Virus record (IMG/VR): IMGVR_UViG_3300008262_000003
Location: 101,530 to 165,529 of that record
DNA from: a virus
Direction: 5' to 3' (one strand)
Length of the DNA stretch: 64,000 nt
Shown one piece after another: positions 27,296 to 36,305 of the stretch (the first letter of the stretch is position 1; every line of letters begins with the position of its first letter). A program made the translations under genes and the position numbers. The notes beneath the pieces were generated by a model. It saw only the letters and a list, made by a program, of their open reading frames with translations. It did not search any database and was not told the DNA's origin.

Positions 27296-30200
27296 AGTTT
27301 AAACTTCTTTTTAAGATTGTAAGGATTATCAGTATCGGCATCATTATTAGAATTAAACAATTTACTCAATCTTGTTTTATCATCACTACTTGGTGTAAAA
27401 TCAGTCGTATATGAACAAGTCCTATCAACACCAACGTTTATACCAACAACATTTAGAATGTCTTTATTAATTGTGTTTTTATTATCATCAACAATACTTA
27501 ATTCCGTATTATAAGCACTTTCAAAGACCGACTTCACCTTACCAAATTCATCATTTATTATTGTAAGTGAAATAGGATCTGTGATACCGTTAGTGATTGC
27601 ACTCATAAAATTAGTATAATCATTAATATAAACACCACTCATTAACATATATTCTAACTTAGATTCCGGAGTTGTAAACCCAAATTTAGTAACAGGGAAT
27701 ATTTCAGAGTCAAATTTGAAGCTTTGAGTCACATAAGGTGGGTAATCCCCATCAGTTAAAGTAGTTATAAATTGATTACAATAGGTTCCTATTGTTGTTA
27801 AGTCAGTAGTCATTACCGAAAGAGTTGAACCCGTTATTTTATATAACTTCGGTTCTCCCTTTTCAATGAAACCATCTCTTTCAGTTAATACATAATTCAA
27901 TTTATCTATTGTAAATACATAGTCTTGTTCTAACGTATTCAATGATTGAATTGATGTGGTAAGTTTAGTTAAAAACGTAGGTGCATATCCACTAACATAG
28001 TTTATGTAGTTCTGTTTCAAATCTCTAACTACACTATTTTTAACATTTCTGTTTTGTTCTAATGTGGATATTTGAGATAATGATCCATTATTGATTTTAC
28101 TTTGTAATTGTGAGAAGAAAGAAACATACCTGGATTGAATATTTACAGGTGATCCAAATAGATTAACATCTTGTGGTGACGTATATTGATTGAACTTACC
28201 TGTGTTATATTTTAGAACATTCGTAACGTTTTGTAATACCCCATAATTATAATTCTTAAGTGTATCGTTTAAGAAATTATACACACCATTATAATAATTT
28301 TTAGACTGTGTAACAAACCCATCAAACACTTTAGTATATGATATATTACCATAAACCACGGTAGATGTTCCCGACGTTGCCGCAGAGGTTGTAGTACTCT
28401 TAATTTCACCAATTGTTGCACCACCAAGTGATGTGGAAACCGGAGTTGCTTGTGAAACCGATGTGGTTGTCTCAGTTTCAGTTAAACCTAATGCACCAAT
28501 AAATTGTTGATTGAATTGTTCTCTATCTTCCGTTTTTTCAGCTCTTTCATCATACATCTCAGTATTTGCATAATAATTAAACGATAATGCGTTTTGTAAT
28601 TTTTCAATTGGTTCTTTAAGTCCCGAACCACCAATAAAGTTAAAACTTAACGTAACATCACAAATCATCGGTTGCATACCAATACCTTCGGGATTCAAAT
28701 CAAAATTTTCAAATTTGAAACTTAAGTTTGTTGGAATAATTTTAGTATTATAGAAATCACCAATTCTTAGCACCAACACAGGTGGGGCACCAAACGCGGT
28801 GTTTGTTGCAACATCCGTTACAGGTTTTCCATCCAAACCTATTGTTGGTATCGTATCACCCGGTCTTACACATTGATTTAAGAATGTCAATCTTGAATTT
28901 AATCCTTCAGGTGTCATTGAGTGAAACGTTGGATTAAAATATTTGATCTTGTCTTTGATTGAATCAAAAACAACAGGATCAGTACTTTTCAATATATCAA
29001 AATAGTTACACTCAGATAATAAAGATCTAACAATTCTCTTACTAACATCATTTTTAATTTTTTGTTGTATGGTTGTAGTCGTTACAGGTTTTGGTGCTTC
29101 CAATGGTAATTGTCCTGTTGTTTGTTCTTGCTTAGGTGGTACCGCACTTATTTGTGGTGGTGGAGGTGCTTGAGGAATATCACCGGGAACATATTTAATA
29201 TCCTTAATTGCAACTCTTCTACAAGCAGATGCTTGAACGGAAAATATCTTATTGTATGGTATATTTTTAGTATCTAAGTCAGTACAATTATAACCCTGTG
29301 ATTTAGTCCCTTTATTGAAACTATATAGTGTAGCACTTGATTCTTGCTCACCTCTCGCAGAACCCGAATCAATTTTCAATCTTCCCGAATCTATGTATGA
29401 ACCCAAAACATTTTGGAAATAATCTTTAACACTATCAATTCTTCTTTTTGACAAATCAACGTTGTAACTTATTGTTGCAGGTGCGGACGCAGAACCAATT
29501 AAAGTAATTGTTATACTTTTAGCAGTCCCGTCATCCAAAACTTTCTTTATCTCGGGAACCAATTTATTACCAACAGTTGTGAAGTTATCAATAACAATAT
29601 CATCAAAGAAATTTTGCATCTCAGTTTGTGTATTATTTCTTGAAGCAACTTCAATGAAGGTTGTTTCCTTACTTAATAAGAAATTATATTCAACATCATA
29701 AGCACTCGTTGTTTGAGTTAATCTCGTATTTGGATCGGGATAATCGTTGTAAAAATAAAAACCTAAGTTTTTAAACTTATCCCAATTTAATTCAGATGGT
29801 TTGGTTTGTTGAGGAATAATTGGTGCCGGTTGTGATTGATTAATCGGTTGTGTAGATTCCTGTGTTGCAGGATTTTGTGGTGTTGTTGTATTAACAATTG
29901 ATTGAAAATATACCAAATCCGATGCCGGTATGGTATTATATGTTTGAGCCAATTCATACAAATCATATTCTTTACAACCCGCGAAGAAAGAATCAACGAT
30001 ATTATCAGCAGTTTCTCTATCAGTATTCGCCAAAACCTTATTAACAATAAGATTTAATATAGATGGGTGATCCACCACAATCTTAAATGATAATTGACCC
30101 GATCTTGATGTGTTTTTATAAGTATAAACAGGTTCAGGTCGTCCAATAAATGTATTTTCATTAAACGACGGTCTTGAATCCTCACTAAATGTTAAACCAT

Positions 30201-32103
30201 AAGGTGGGAACCACATTATTCTACCCCCATTAGGACCTCTCTCACAAGCAGGAAGGTCCGACACTCTAAAACCTTCTTTATTTGACGTTCTCCAAGCCAA
30301 GTTTTCAATACTAAACATGTATTTGGTAACGTTTTTCTCAACTGCAGTTGGATTAACGTTGTTACTTGTCGGAACAATATTCAAATTATATGTTGAAGTT
30401 ATTACAGAATTAACAAATTGATAGATACTACCTTTTTGTTTCTGTAAATTTTCATAATTAATATATGGTTTGTCCTTAGCAAACACCCTACAATATTCTC
30501 TACCCGCTTCCGTTCCCGACGCATTAGTGTAAGATATCACCCTAGAACCCTTAGTTAATTCCTTATACCCATCACTAAATACTTTAGATACTTGGTCAAT
30601 TGCGTTACCAACGTGGTTAAGTCTCTTAGCACCATCGGGTTGTGAATCTATTAACCTTTGAGTATCATCTAAAATACTACCCGGTCTAAATTCATAATTA
30701 GTTGATTTACCCGCATTGAATTTATCACTAATACTATTAAATGTTGGGTTATTTGTGGTATAATCACCACCAGGTGCTACATTTTTACCCGCATTTTTAC
30801 TATATTTCGGTGATACCCATGTGAACCCTCCTTGAATACCCCCCGCATCCTCATAAGATTTACCCGCAAAACCGTTTTGGATTTGTATATTATTTTCATA
30901 ATTATTACCCAATACTTCAGGTCCATATACAGGAGCATTAACTTCTCTACCCGTTTCATCTTTTGGTATAGCACCCGGAGGTGATGTTAAAGATCCCGGA
31001 TCTTGATCCTTTGAACCAACATAAAAGTTTCCTTTAGTTAAGTTTGATAAATTAAACGAAAATATACCACCTACGGCATCATCACTAAACGCGGGTCTAA
31101 ACTTGTTTTGTTCAATGTTAGATTGTAGTTGGAATTTTTGACCCGATCCTGTATTTTTTAAGAATAAATCCGACGGTGTTCTACCTCTTGACCCTCTCGT
31201 TCCAAACGCCCCCGCAACCGCAGCACCAACAACCGTTTGTTGTGTTCTACCAAGGTTGTTCTGTGTCATATCCTCATCAAAATAATCACCCGGTATCGGT
31301 GATACAGGATAGTAAGTTCCTGCAATTCTGTTAAGAATATCCGCCATTTTACCAATAGCGTTTGACGGAACAGTAATTGTCCAATCTTTTGATACTATAG
31401 GTCTTTTACCCGCCAAAACTTGAGCCACCTCAAATGGATCTCTAAGTGACTCTAAGAATGTAAGTCTTCCGATTGTTTCGGTTCTAACATTTTGATCAAC
31501 CCTCGCCTTTAAATTAGCCTTTAACGCAACCCCAATATCAAACCTTCTTGGTTCAGAATCCAAAGATAATGTACCATCCGACCCTTGTGGATTACTTGAA
31601 AGTAAAACCGCATATGGTGAATATAATGAGGGTCTAAAACTAGGTGGACCCCAATACGGTGCCAAAACACCTTTAGACCTTTGTATTAAACCAATATTAT
31701 ACGGATTTTGAAAACCTCCGGGAGGTCCGTATTGGTTGATAATTGACGATGCTTTTTGATAGGATATACTATAATTCTCAATAGCATCGATATATGGGGG
31801 AAATGGTCCATATTCCCCCTTATTAGGTCCCGAACTTACAACATTATTATAATTTATAGTTTTATTAAAACCACCATTAGGACCAAATTCATTAATCTTA
31901 TATAAATTATCAGAAAAAGGACTGTTATCTATTAAAACATCAGGAGAATCAATTACACTATAATCCTGTAATTCGGTTGGGTATGTAACCGCACCACTTG
32001 GTGGTGTATATACGCCTGGTTTTCTGTAAGGTTTAAGATTCCTTACAATTAAACTTTTTCTAATGATCTCGGTTGCATTAAACGATAACGGACTAGTTCC
32101 CAT
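27292..32103 (-). CDS. Giant baseplate protein with embedded OmpA-like domain
   Basis: About 1604 aa; the ATG at 32103 is preferred over an upstream TTG. Residues about 840-970 match an OmpA C-terminal-like peptidoglycan-binding domain: ITITLIGSASAPATISYNV, DLSKRRIDSVKDYF, SGRLKIDSGSARGE and ACRRVAI. Near residue 1100-1180 comes LRIGDFYNTKIIPTNLSFKF, then GIGMQPMICDVTLSFNFIGG and LQNALSFNYYANTEMYD, typical of a contractile-tail adaptor beta-barrel. Gly/Pro-rich repeats (FGPNGGF, YGPPGGF) occur near the N-terminus. OmpA-like domains bind peptidoglycan; in a tail protein this suggests cell-wall docking after contraction (inference). A CTATTTAT element lies 17 nt upstream. Confidence 0.8.
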   Translation of the reverse strand: MGTSPLSFNATEIIRKSLIVRNLKPYRKPGVYTPPSGAVTYPTELQDYSVIDSPDVLIDNSPFSDNLYKINEFGPNGGFNKTINYNNVVSSGPNKGEYGPFPPYIDAIENYSISYQKASSIINQYGPPGGFQNPYNIGLIQRSKGVLAPYWGPPSFRPSLYSPYAVLLSSNPQGSDGTLSLDSEPRRFDIGVALKANLKARVDQNVRTETIGRLTFLESLRDPFEVAQVLAGKRPIVSKDWTITVPSNAIGKMADILNRIAGTYYPVSPIPGDYFDEDMTQNNLGRTQQTVVGAAVAGAFGTRGSRGRTPSDLFLKNTGSGQKFQLQSNIEQNKFRPAFSDDAVGGIFSFNLSNLTKGNFYVGSKDQDPGSLTSPPGAIPKDETGREVNAPVYGPEVLGNNYENNIQIQNGFAGKSYEDAGGIQGGFTWVSPKYSKNAGKNVAPGGDYTTNNPTFNSISDKFNAGKSTNYEFRPGSILDDTQRLIDSQPDGAKRLNHVGNAIDQVSKVFSDGYKELTKGSRVISYTNASGTEAGREYCRVFAKDKPYINYENLQKQKGSIYQFVNSVITSTYNLNIVPTSNNVNPTAVEKNVTKYMFSIENLAWRTSNKEGFRVSDLPACERGPNGGRIMWFPPYGLTFSEDSRPSFNENTFIGRPEPVYTYKNTSRSGQLSFKIVVDHPSILNLIVNKVLANTDRETADNIVDSFFAGCKEYDLYELAQTYNTIPASDLVYFQSIVNTTTPQNPATQESTQPINQSQPAPIIPQQTKPSELNWDKFKNLGFYFYNDYPDPNTRLTQTTSAYDVEYNFLLSKETTFIEVASRNNTQTEMQNFFDDIVIDNFTTVGNKLVPEIKKVLDDGTAKSITITLIGSASAPATISYNVDLSKRRIDSVKDYFQNVLGSYIDSGRLKIDSGSARGEQESSATLYSFNKGTKSQGYNCTDLDTKNIPYNKIFSVQASACRRVAIKDIKYVPGDIPQAPPPPQISAVPPKQEQTTGQLPLEAPKPVTTTTIQQKIKNDVSKRIVRSLLSECNYFDILKSTDPVVFDSIKDKIKYFNPTFHSMTPEGLNSRLTFLNQCVRPGDTIPTIGLDGKPVTDVATNTAFGAPPVLVLRIGDFYNTKIIPTNLSFKFENFDLNPEGIGMQPMICDVTLSFNFIGGSGLKEPIEKLQNALSFNYYANTEMYDERAEKTEDREQFNQQFIGALGLTETETTTSVSQATPVSTSLGGATIGEIKSTTTSAATSGTSTVVYGNISYTKVFDGFVTQSKNYYNGVYNFLNDTLKNYNYGVLQNVTNVLKYNTGKFNQYTSPQDVNLFGSPVNIQSRYVSFFSQLQSKINNGSLSQISTLEQNRNVKNSVVRDLKQNYINYVSGYAPTFLTKLTTSIQSLNTLEQDYVFTIDKLNYVLTERDGFIEKGEPKLYKITGSTLSVMTTDLTTIGTYCNQFITTLTDGDYPPYVTQSFKFDSEIFPVTKFGFTTPESKLEYMLMSGVYINDYTNFMSAITNGITDPISLTIINDEFGKVKSVFESAYNTELSIVDDNKNTINKDILNVVGINVGVDRTCSYTTDFTPSSDDKTRLSKLFNSNNDADTDNPYNLKKKFKL

Positions 32104-32120
32104 CAATAATTCATTTTAAT

Positions 32121-32128
32121 ATAAATAG
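32121..32128 (-). promoter_or_regulatory. CTATTTAT element upstream of OmpA-domain gene
   Basis: Sense strand CTATTTATATTAAAATG; 17 nt before the preferred ATG at 32103. Confidence 0.45.
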
Positions 32129-32144
32129 ATTAGTAGCTATTTTT

Positions 32145-33884
32145 TTATTGACCCGGCGCGTTATAAACATCAGGTTCTTTTAATACTGCTTTAACTGCGT
32201 TTGAAAATTGTAAATTTTTAGCATCTATTTGACCAACAACTCTATTATCTTGCATAATATCCACCCTACCCGTTAATTGGACAGTAACGGGATCAACTCT
32301 AACAGTTTCCGGTTTCTTAGTTTCTTTAATACCTAATTGTTCTATAAGATCACTAACAATACTTCCAACCGCAGGAACAACAATATTTTCTTTAGAAATT
32401 TGTGTTTGAAATGTGGATGCAAAATCAATTGAGGATATTCTGTCAATACTTTTACTAAAGTTTTCAGAAAAATCAACAATAAAGTCGTTAAGAGTTGTTC
32501 CAAACTTATCGTTAAACCCTTCAAGGTCACCCTTAACTAAATCCTTTATTGCATCAACACCACCGGTTTCAAATCTATCTACTAATTGTCGTTGATCTCC
32601 GGGACGAAATGCCTGTCTAACACCTTCAGTAACAATTCTTTGACCTCCTCTTTGTATTTCAATAAGATCTTGGAACACTTTACTACTAGCAATCCCCGAC
32701 ACTCCGAAACCAACTTTAATCGCTGTCAAATTATTGTTCATCATTTGTTGTGTTGATAATTGTTCCGCAGCAAAATCCTCTAAGGTTTTGGCACTTGTTG
32801 TTTGTGCTTTTATCTTTTCTAAATCACCTTGTTGTAGTTGTGAAACCAATCTATCTTGACCATCAACTTTAACCGTAAAACCTCCTTTAATCTTATCAAA
32901 ATTAGCAACACCCGACAAAAACATTTTTGTTTCTTCGTCAATTCCGGCAACTTTTAATTCTTTTGATACTTCATTAAGTTGAGCCCTTGCCTTAGCCATT
33001 TTAACCATGTTATCATAACTAAGTCCCGTTTCTTCGGAAATTTTCATTAAATCTCGTCTAGCAGCTGGAGGTATCTCAAATTTACCGGTTTCTTTATTCA
33101 AAAAACCCATTCTTTCAACCACACCACCAATAGCTTCTTGTAGTCCTTCAGTGTCTTCTTGTGCCAAATACATCAACCTAAACGGATCTGCTAAATCACC
33201 AACAGCAACCCCTAATCGTTGAAATGTATTTACCGCACTAATAGCACCTTCAGGGTCAAATACTTTTGACGCAAAATTAAATACGTCGGACATATCAATC
33301 TTTAGTAAAGCCGCTTTTGCCGCCATCCTTGCCAAACCATCAACACCCGTTTGAAATCCAAATTTATTAGCATTTGATAAATTATCACTAACTTGTTGAA
33401 ATACTTGATTTGTATTTGCTCCGAATTTTCTAGCTTCAGATAATATGGTTAATGTGTTTTCACCAAAATTATTCATGGATTCACCAAAGTCAGCAAATTT
33501 TACAAAACTTTGTGTAATGGATTGAATACCTAAACCGGTTGCTGTCGCTGCCGCTTGGATCTCAACCATATTTTTAGCACCAACAACAAAACTATATTCA
33601 AGTTCAGAGGCGATATTAGAAATTATGTCAGCCGCTTTTTGTGTTAAATTAGCAACATCGGTACCTTGGTCAATAACCAAAGCCAAATCTTTAGATGCGT
33701 CGGCAATAGTTTTGGAAACCTCTCTATAAGTTTCCCTATTGGCAGTCATGTTCTTTTGAACGGACAGAGATTGCTCATCAAGATTTTCACGAAATTCCTG
33801 CAGATTTGCAAAAAATTGTTTGGTAAGAATGTCGGCCAATCCTTGTCCATATTTATTTAAATCGTCAAAAATATTTTGTGCCAT
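32145..33884 (-). CDS. 29: Tail tape measure protein (gp29-like)
   Basis: 579 aa, nearly the length of T4 gp29 (590 aa). It is mainly helical with long amphipathic stretches (VQKNMTANRETYREVSKTIA, IQAAATATGLGIQSITQSFV) and a Val/Asn-rich C-terminus. Tape measure proteins set tail length and are extruded before DNA. The order tube - chaperone - tape measure on one strand is the conserved arrangement of tailed phages and is the main support. An ATATTTAT element lies 14 nt upstream. No enzymatic domain is visible. Confidence 0.75.
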   Translation of the reverse strand: MAQNIFDDLNKYGQGLADILTKQFFANLQEFRENLDEQSLSVQKNMTANRETYREVSKTIADASKDLALVIDQGTDVANLTQKAADIISNIASELEYSFVVGAKNMVEIQAAATATGLGIQSITQSFVKFADFGESMNNFGENTLTILSEARKFGANTNQVFQQVSDNLSNANKFGFQTGVDGLARMAAKAALLKIDMSDVFNFASKVFDPEGAISAVNTFQRLGVAVGDLADPFRLMYLAQEDTEGLQEAIGGVVERMGFLNKETGKFEIPPAARRDLMKISEETGLSYDNMVKMAKARAQLNEVSKELKVAGIDEETKMFLSGVANFDKIKGGFTVKVDGQDRLVSQLQQGDLEKIKAQTTSAKTLEDFAAEQLSTQQMMNNNLTAIKVGFGVSGIASSKVFQDLIEIQRGGQRIVTEGVRQAFRPGDQRQLVDRFETGGVDAIKDLVKGDLEGFNDKFGTTLNDFIVDFSENFSKSIDRISSIDFASTFQTQISKENIVVPAVGSIVSDLIEQLGIKETKKPETVRVDPVTVQLTGRVDIMQDNRVVGQIDAKNLQFSNAVKAVLKEPDVYNAPGQ

Positions 33885-33898
33885 AAACTTTATTTACA

Positions 33899-33906
33899 AT
33901 AAATAT
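33899..33906 (-). promoter_or_regulatory. ATATTTAT element upstream of tape measure gene
   Basis: Sense strand CAATATTTATTGTAAATAAAG, 14 nt before the ATG and just past the stop of the chaperone extension. Confidence 0.45.
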
Positions 33907-33909
33907 TGA

Positions 33910-34068
33910 TTAGTTAGTTTTGGGTGTTAAATCCGTGACCAACTTGTTCATCAAATATTTCCTAAAATAAGTGGGCATACGATAAAAATCTCCATAAGAA
34001 ACATGTAGATGCTTCGCCAAATAATAAAATTCGTCAGATAATACTCTGTTATAATCAGAAGAAAGGGC
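33910..34068 (-). CDS. Frameshift extension of tail assembly chaperone (+1 frame)
   Basis: 52 codons plus stop in the +1 frame, continuing from ALSSDYNRVLSDEF through YYLAKHLHVSYGDFYRMP to TDLTPKTN. There is no ATG at its beginning; the first in-frame ATG is more than half-way (YRMP). The pattern LHxSYGDFYxMPxYxRxYL resembles the C-terminal T-extensions of phage tail chaperones. A shift at UUU-CGC (34072-34067) would fuse it to the frame-0 protein, giving about 295 aa. It ends just before the tape measure gene, exactly where such an extension belongs. Confidence 0.65.
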   Translation of the reverse strand, partial: ALSSDYNRVLSDEFYYLAKHLHVSYGDFYRMPTYFRKYLMNKLVTDLTPKTN

Positions 34069-34798
34069 GAAAAAACTCTGCCCCAAAGGCGATATTCAAA
34101 TCTACCTTTTTTCCGGATGGGGCGATAACTGTTTTCACAAGATCCAATCTTGGTTCATTTTCATTAATGAATTTTTTAATGTATTTAGAATCCATAATAG
34201 GCATAGATTCAATAAACTTAATAATATTTTCAGGGCTAGTATCATCATTAATACTAATAATTGACTTAGCCAATCTTGTAGTCACCGTAGGTGCTTTACC
34301 CACAGGATACATCGCATTCATTCTATCCAACTCTGTCATATCACCCAATGTCAATGGTTTTAATTTTACCTTCACTTCACTTCTTGGTAAAGTTGTGGTC
34401 CATGTCCCATCCTCATTAGGTAATTGATTTGTTCGTTTAATATTTAACTCATCTAACATCACATTACCCTTAAACTCATTACCAGTCTCGGGGTCAATTA
34501 ATTTGAATGTGTATTCGGGACCAAACGATGTGTTCCTTAAAAAGATAAGAATAGCTTCAATATCACCATTTAACAAATCTTCGGGTCTAATTCCCGGTTC
34601 ATATAATTTTGATCTAATTAGTGTTGTTACTATGGAATCGGAAGGTGCCGACATAATTGTGTTTTCATCCGAAGCGGTCAAATATCCCACTTTCACAGAT
34701 TCCTTTTTATTTTTATAAAAAATTCCTCTTGATGGTAAAGGCACCACATCATGTGGTAAATTAAAATCAATTTGTCCGTATTGTGTTGCGTCTTGCAT
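34055..34798 (-). CDS. 26: Tail assembly chaperone / T4 gp26-type baseplate protein, frame-0 product
   Basis: 247 aa. DVVPLPSRGIFYKNKKES, GYLTASDENTIMSAP and IEAILIFLRNTSFGPEYTF follow the T4 baseplate gp26/gp51 family pattern (LPSxGxFY, LTAxDE, short helical repeats). It lies between tail tube and tape measure genes, the place of the gpG/gpGT chaperones of other tailed phages. It ends GAEFFRPFF and stop at the point where a +1 frame continues for 52 codons. Its ATG abuts the T-run of a terminator that follows the tube gene, so it may depend on read-through. Family call is good, chaperone role is an inference. Confidence 0.75.
   Translation of the reverse strand: MQDATQYGQIDFNLPHDVVPLPSRGIFYKNKKESVKVGYLTASDENTIMSAPSDSIVTTLIRSKLYEPGIRPEDLLNGDIEAILIFLRNTSFGPEYTFKLIDPETGNEFKGNVMLDELNIKRTNQLPNEDGTWTTTLPRSEVKVKLKPLTLGDMTELDRMNAMYPVGKAPTVTTRLAKSIISINDDTSPENIIKFIESMPIMDSKYIKKFINENEPRLDLVKTVIAPSGKKVDLNIAFGAEFFRPFF
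34067..34078 (-). other. Candidate +1 ribosomal frameshift site
   Basis: The mRNA reads GAG UUU UUU CGC. Phe-tRNA on the second UUU can move one base forward to UUC, a perfect match for its GAA anticodon, while CGC, a rare Arg codon in this AT-rich genome, waits in the A site. The zero frame ends 12 nt later at UGA. A two-base backward shift gives the same frame but with poorer pairing. Confidence 0.55.
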
Positions 34799-34828
34799 AA
34801 AAAAACCGTAGAGTTTGGCTCTACGGTT
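34798..34828 (-). terminator. Terminator between tail tube and chaperone genes
   Basis: Minus strand AACCGTAGAG-CCAAA-CTCTACGGTT followed by seven T; the T-run runs directly into the ATG of the next gene. It probably lets the abundant tube protein be made in excess over the chaperone. Confidence 0.8.
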
Positions 34829-34860
34829 AAATATAGTGTAGTAATATTTTTAGTAAATAA

Positions 34861-35349
34861 TTAATATACCAAGATACAACGATCCATACGTAATGAACAA
34901 GATAGAGTCGCTAACTTATCATCACTATATGATGCTTGTGACCAAGATACATCAGTCAAGAAAGTATTTTCAAGTATCCACTTTTCAACAACAACACCCG
35001 TTGGATCTAACATCTCTAAGTCAATGTTTTTCTTATAACCCGCAGCATAACCCATACGACCTGTTACAGATTCAGCGTGCAAACGAACCCACTCCATTAA
35101 TGCCTGTGTTGCCGATGGCCCAATAGGATCCACAAAATCAACTTTAATCGGGTCCCAATTGAATCTACCCGCAACGAATGTACTTGTATTTAAGAACGGT
35201 ATTTCTGTACTACCTATTTTTATTGCCGGTCTTCCCGAACTCTGAACATACCATTCGTTAATACCCAATGAAGAAGGGAATCTTAATATAAATCGGTTAT
35301 TCCTTTTGGGTTCATAAGGAATAGGCATTTTCATTAACAAATCAGCCAT
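34861..35349 (-). CDS. 19: Tail tube protein, gp19-like
   Basis: 162 aa, matching T4 gp19 (163 aa). Features of the family: N-terminal PYEPKRNNRFILRFPSS, the FNWDPIKVDFVDPIGPSAT strand pair, MEWVRLHAE helix, NIDLEMLDPTG and WILENTFLTDVSWSQASYSD. Six copies per ring form the inner tube through which DNA passes. A GTATTTAT element lies 33 nt before the ATG and a strong terminator lies 33 nt after the stop, so it is a separate, probably highly expressed unit. Confidence 0.9.
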   Translation of the reverse strand: MADLLMKMPIPYEPKRNNRFILRFPSSLGINEWYVQSSGRPAIKIGSTEIPFLNTSTFVAGRFNWDPIKVDFVDPIGPSATQALMEWVRLHAESVTGRMGYAAGYKKNIDLEMLDPTGVVVEKWILENTFLTDVSWSQASYSDDKLATLSCSLRMDRCILVY

Positions 35350-35382
35350 ATCTTTAAATTTTAATCTTTTTTAGTTTTATAT

Positions 35383-35390
35383 ATAAATAC
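35383..35390 (-). promoter_or_regulatory. GTATTTAT element upstream of tail tube gene
   Basis: Sense strand GAGTATTTATATATAAAAC, 33 nt before the ATG at 35349; among the longest leaders of the set. Confidence 0.5.
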
Positions 35391-35441
35391 TCGTCAAAAA
35401 GTTTTTCTATTTACTTTTTTTTTTGACAAACTATTCTCATA

Positions 35442-36302
35442 TTAATATTTCTTTTTTATACCTCCGGTCGTTGAATAAGTTGTTAAATCAACTCCTTCGG
35501 GTTTATTTTTTTCAAAATGAGTTTTCATTTTTTCAACGTTTCTAATATCATCATCTGAAAATCCAATCATAGGTATGAACTTATTAGCAATCTTTTCTTT
35601 CATGAAAGCTCTTTTATGAATTTTCTTAGCAATTTTTTTAACGTGATCAATAAAATCATTCATAGCATCAATTTTACCCTCTTCGGGGTTTGAAGCACTT
35701 CCCGAACCATAACTAACTGGTGAAAATTGACACATATCTAAATATTCACGAATAATTTCATCATCCGACATATCTTCCATATCATCAATAGATCTGTAAT
35801 TTCTTAGATTTTTAATCAAAAGTTTTTTATTAATACCATTGTGATTTGATACTATCATATTATATACCGATTCTTTCAGAGTATCGGGTTTGTGACCTCT
35901 AGCCGTTATAATAGCAAACACCGAACCACCATTAATCGCTTCAATAAAATCATCCCAAGCCGGACCAGTATCGGCAACCATTGAATCAATCAAAAAATCC
36001 TTATCACCTTCAGTTCTAAAGTTTCTAAATGGGTCATCTGCAAATCCTACAATAGTTCTACCTTTATATTTAAAGGGTTCTTTACCAATCTCTGTTCGGT
36101 ACTCAGCAAAATCCTCCGTTCCCATAGGTACTTCATCCCCATCCTCATCTTCTAACATGATTTTGGTCGGCATATAAAGTAAATTATCATCCCAATCAAA
36201 AGCATAATACTTCATGTCAGGAGTTCCTTTGTCACCAATCCCCTCGTTAATGTATGAGGGAATTAGTGATTTTAGGATTCTATTTTTTAATAGATCTTTC
36301 AT
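35442..36302 (-). CDS. HAD-like phosphatase with possible capsid-targeting leader
   Basis: 286 aa. HAD motif I is YYAFDWDDNLLY (D36 nucleophile, D38), motif II IITARG (T133), motif III possibly K210 and motif IV GFSDDD (247-252), so the catalytic set looks complete. HAD enzymes remove phosphate from nucleotides, nucleic-acid ends, proteins or sugars; the substrate cannot be told here. The N-terminus MKDLLKNRILKSLIPSYINE ends in I-N-E followed by Gly, like a T4 prohead protease site. It sits between sheath and tube genes, 3 nt after the sheath stop, so it is made late with virion proteins. Confidence 0.8.
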   Translation of the reverse strand: MKDLLKNRILKSLIPSYINEGIGDKGTPDMKYYAFDWDDNLLYMPTKIMLEDEDGDEVPMGTEDFAEYRTEIGKEPFKYKGRTIVGFADDPFRNFRTEGDKDFLIDSMVADTGPAWDDFIEAINGGSVFAIITARGHKPDTLKESVYNMIVSNHNGINKKLLIKNLRNYRSIDDMEDMSDDEIIREYLDMCQFSPVSYGSGSASNPEEGKIDAMNDFIDHVKKIAKKIHKRAFMKEKIANKFIPMIGFSDDDIRNVEKMKTHFEKNKPEGVDLTTYSTTGGIKKKY

Positions 36303-36305
36303 TTA

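Noticed and set aside
33910-34055. Independent small gene in place of the chaperone extension
   Set aside because: No ATG occurs in the first half of the frame and the frame has no leader element; a frameshift from the upstream gene explains it better.
35395-35445. A/T hairpin GTCAAAAA/TTTTTGAC between HAD and tail tube genes
   Set aside because: On the transcribed strand no T-run follows and the stem is almost only A-T; not convincing as a terminator.
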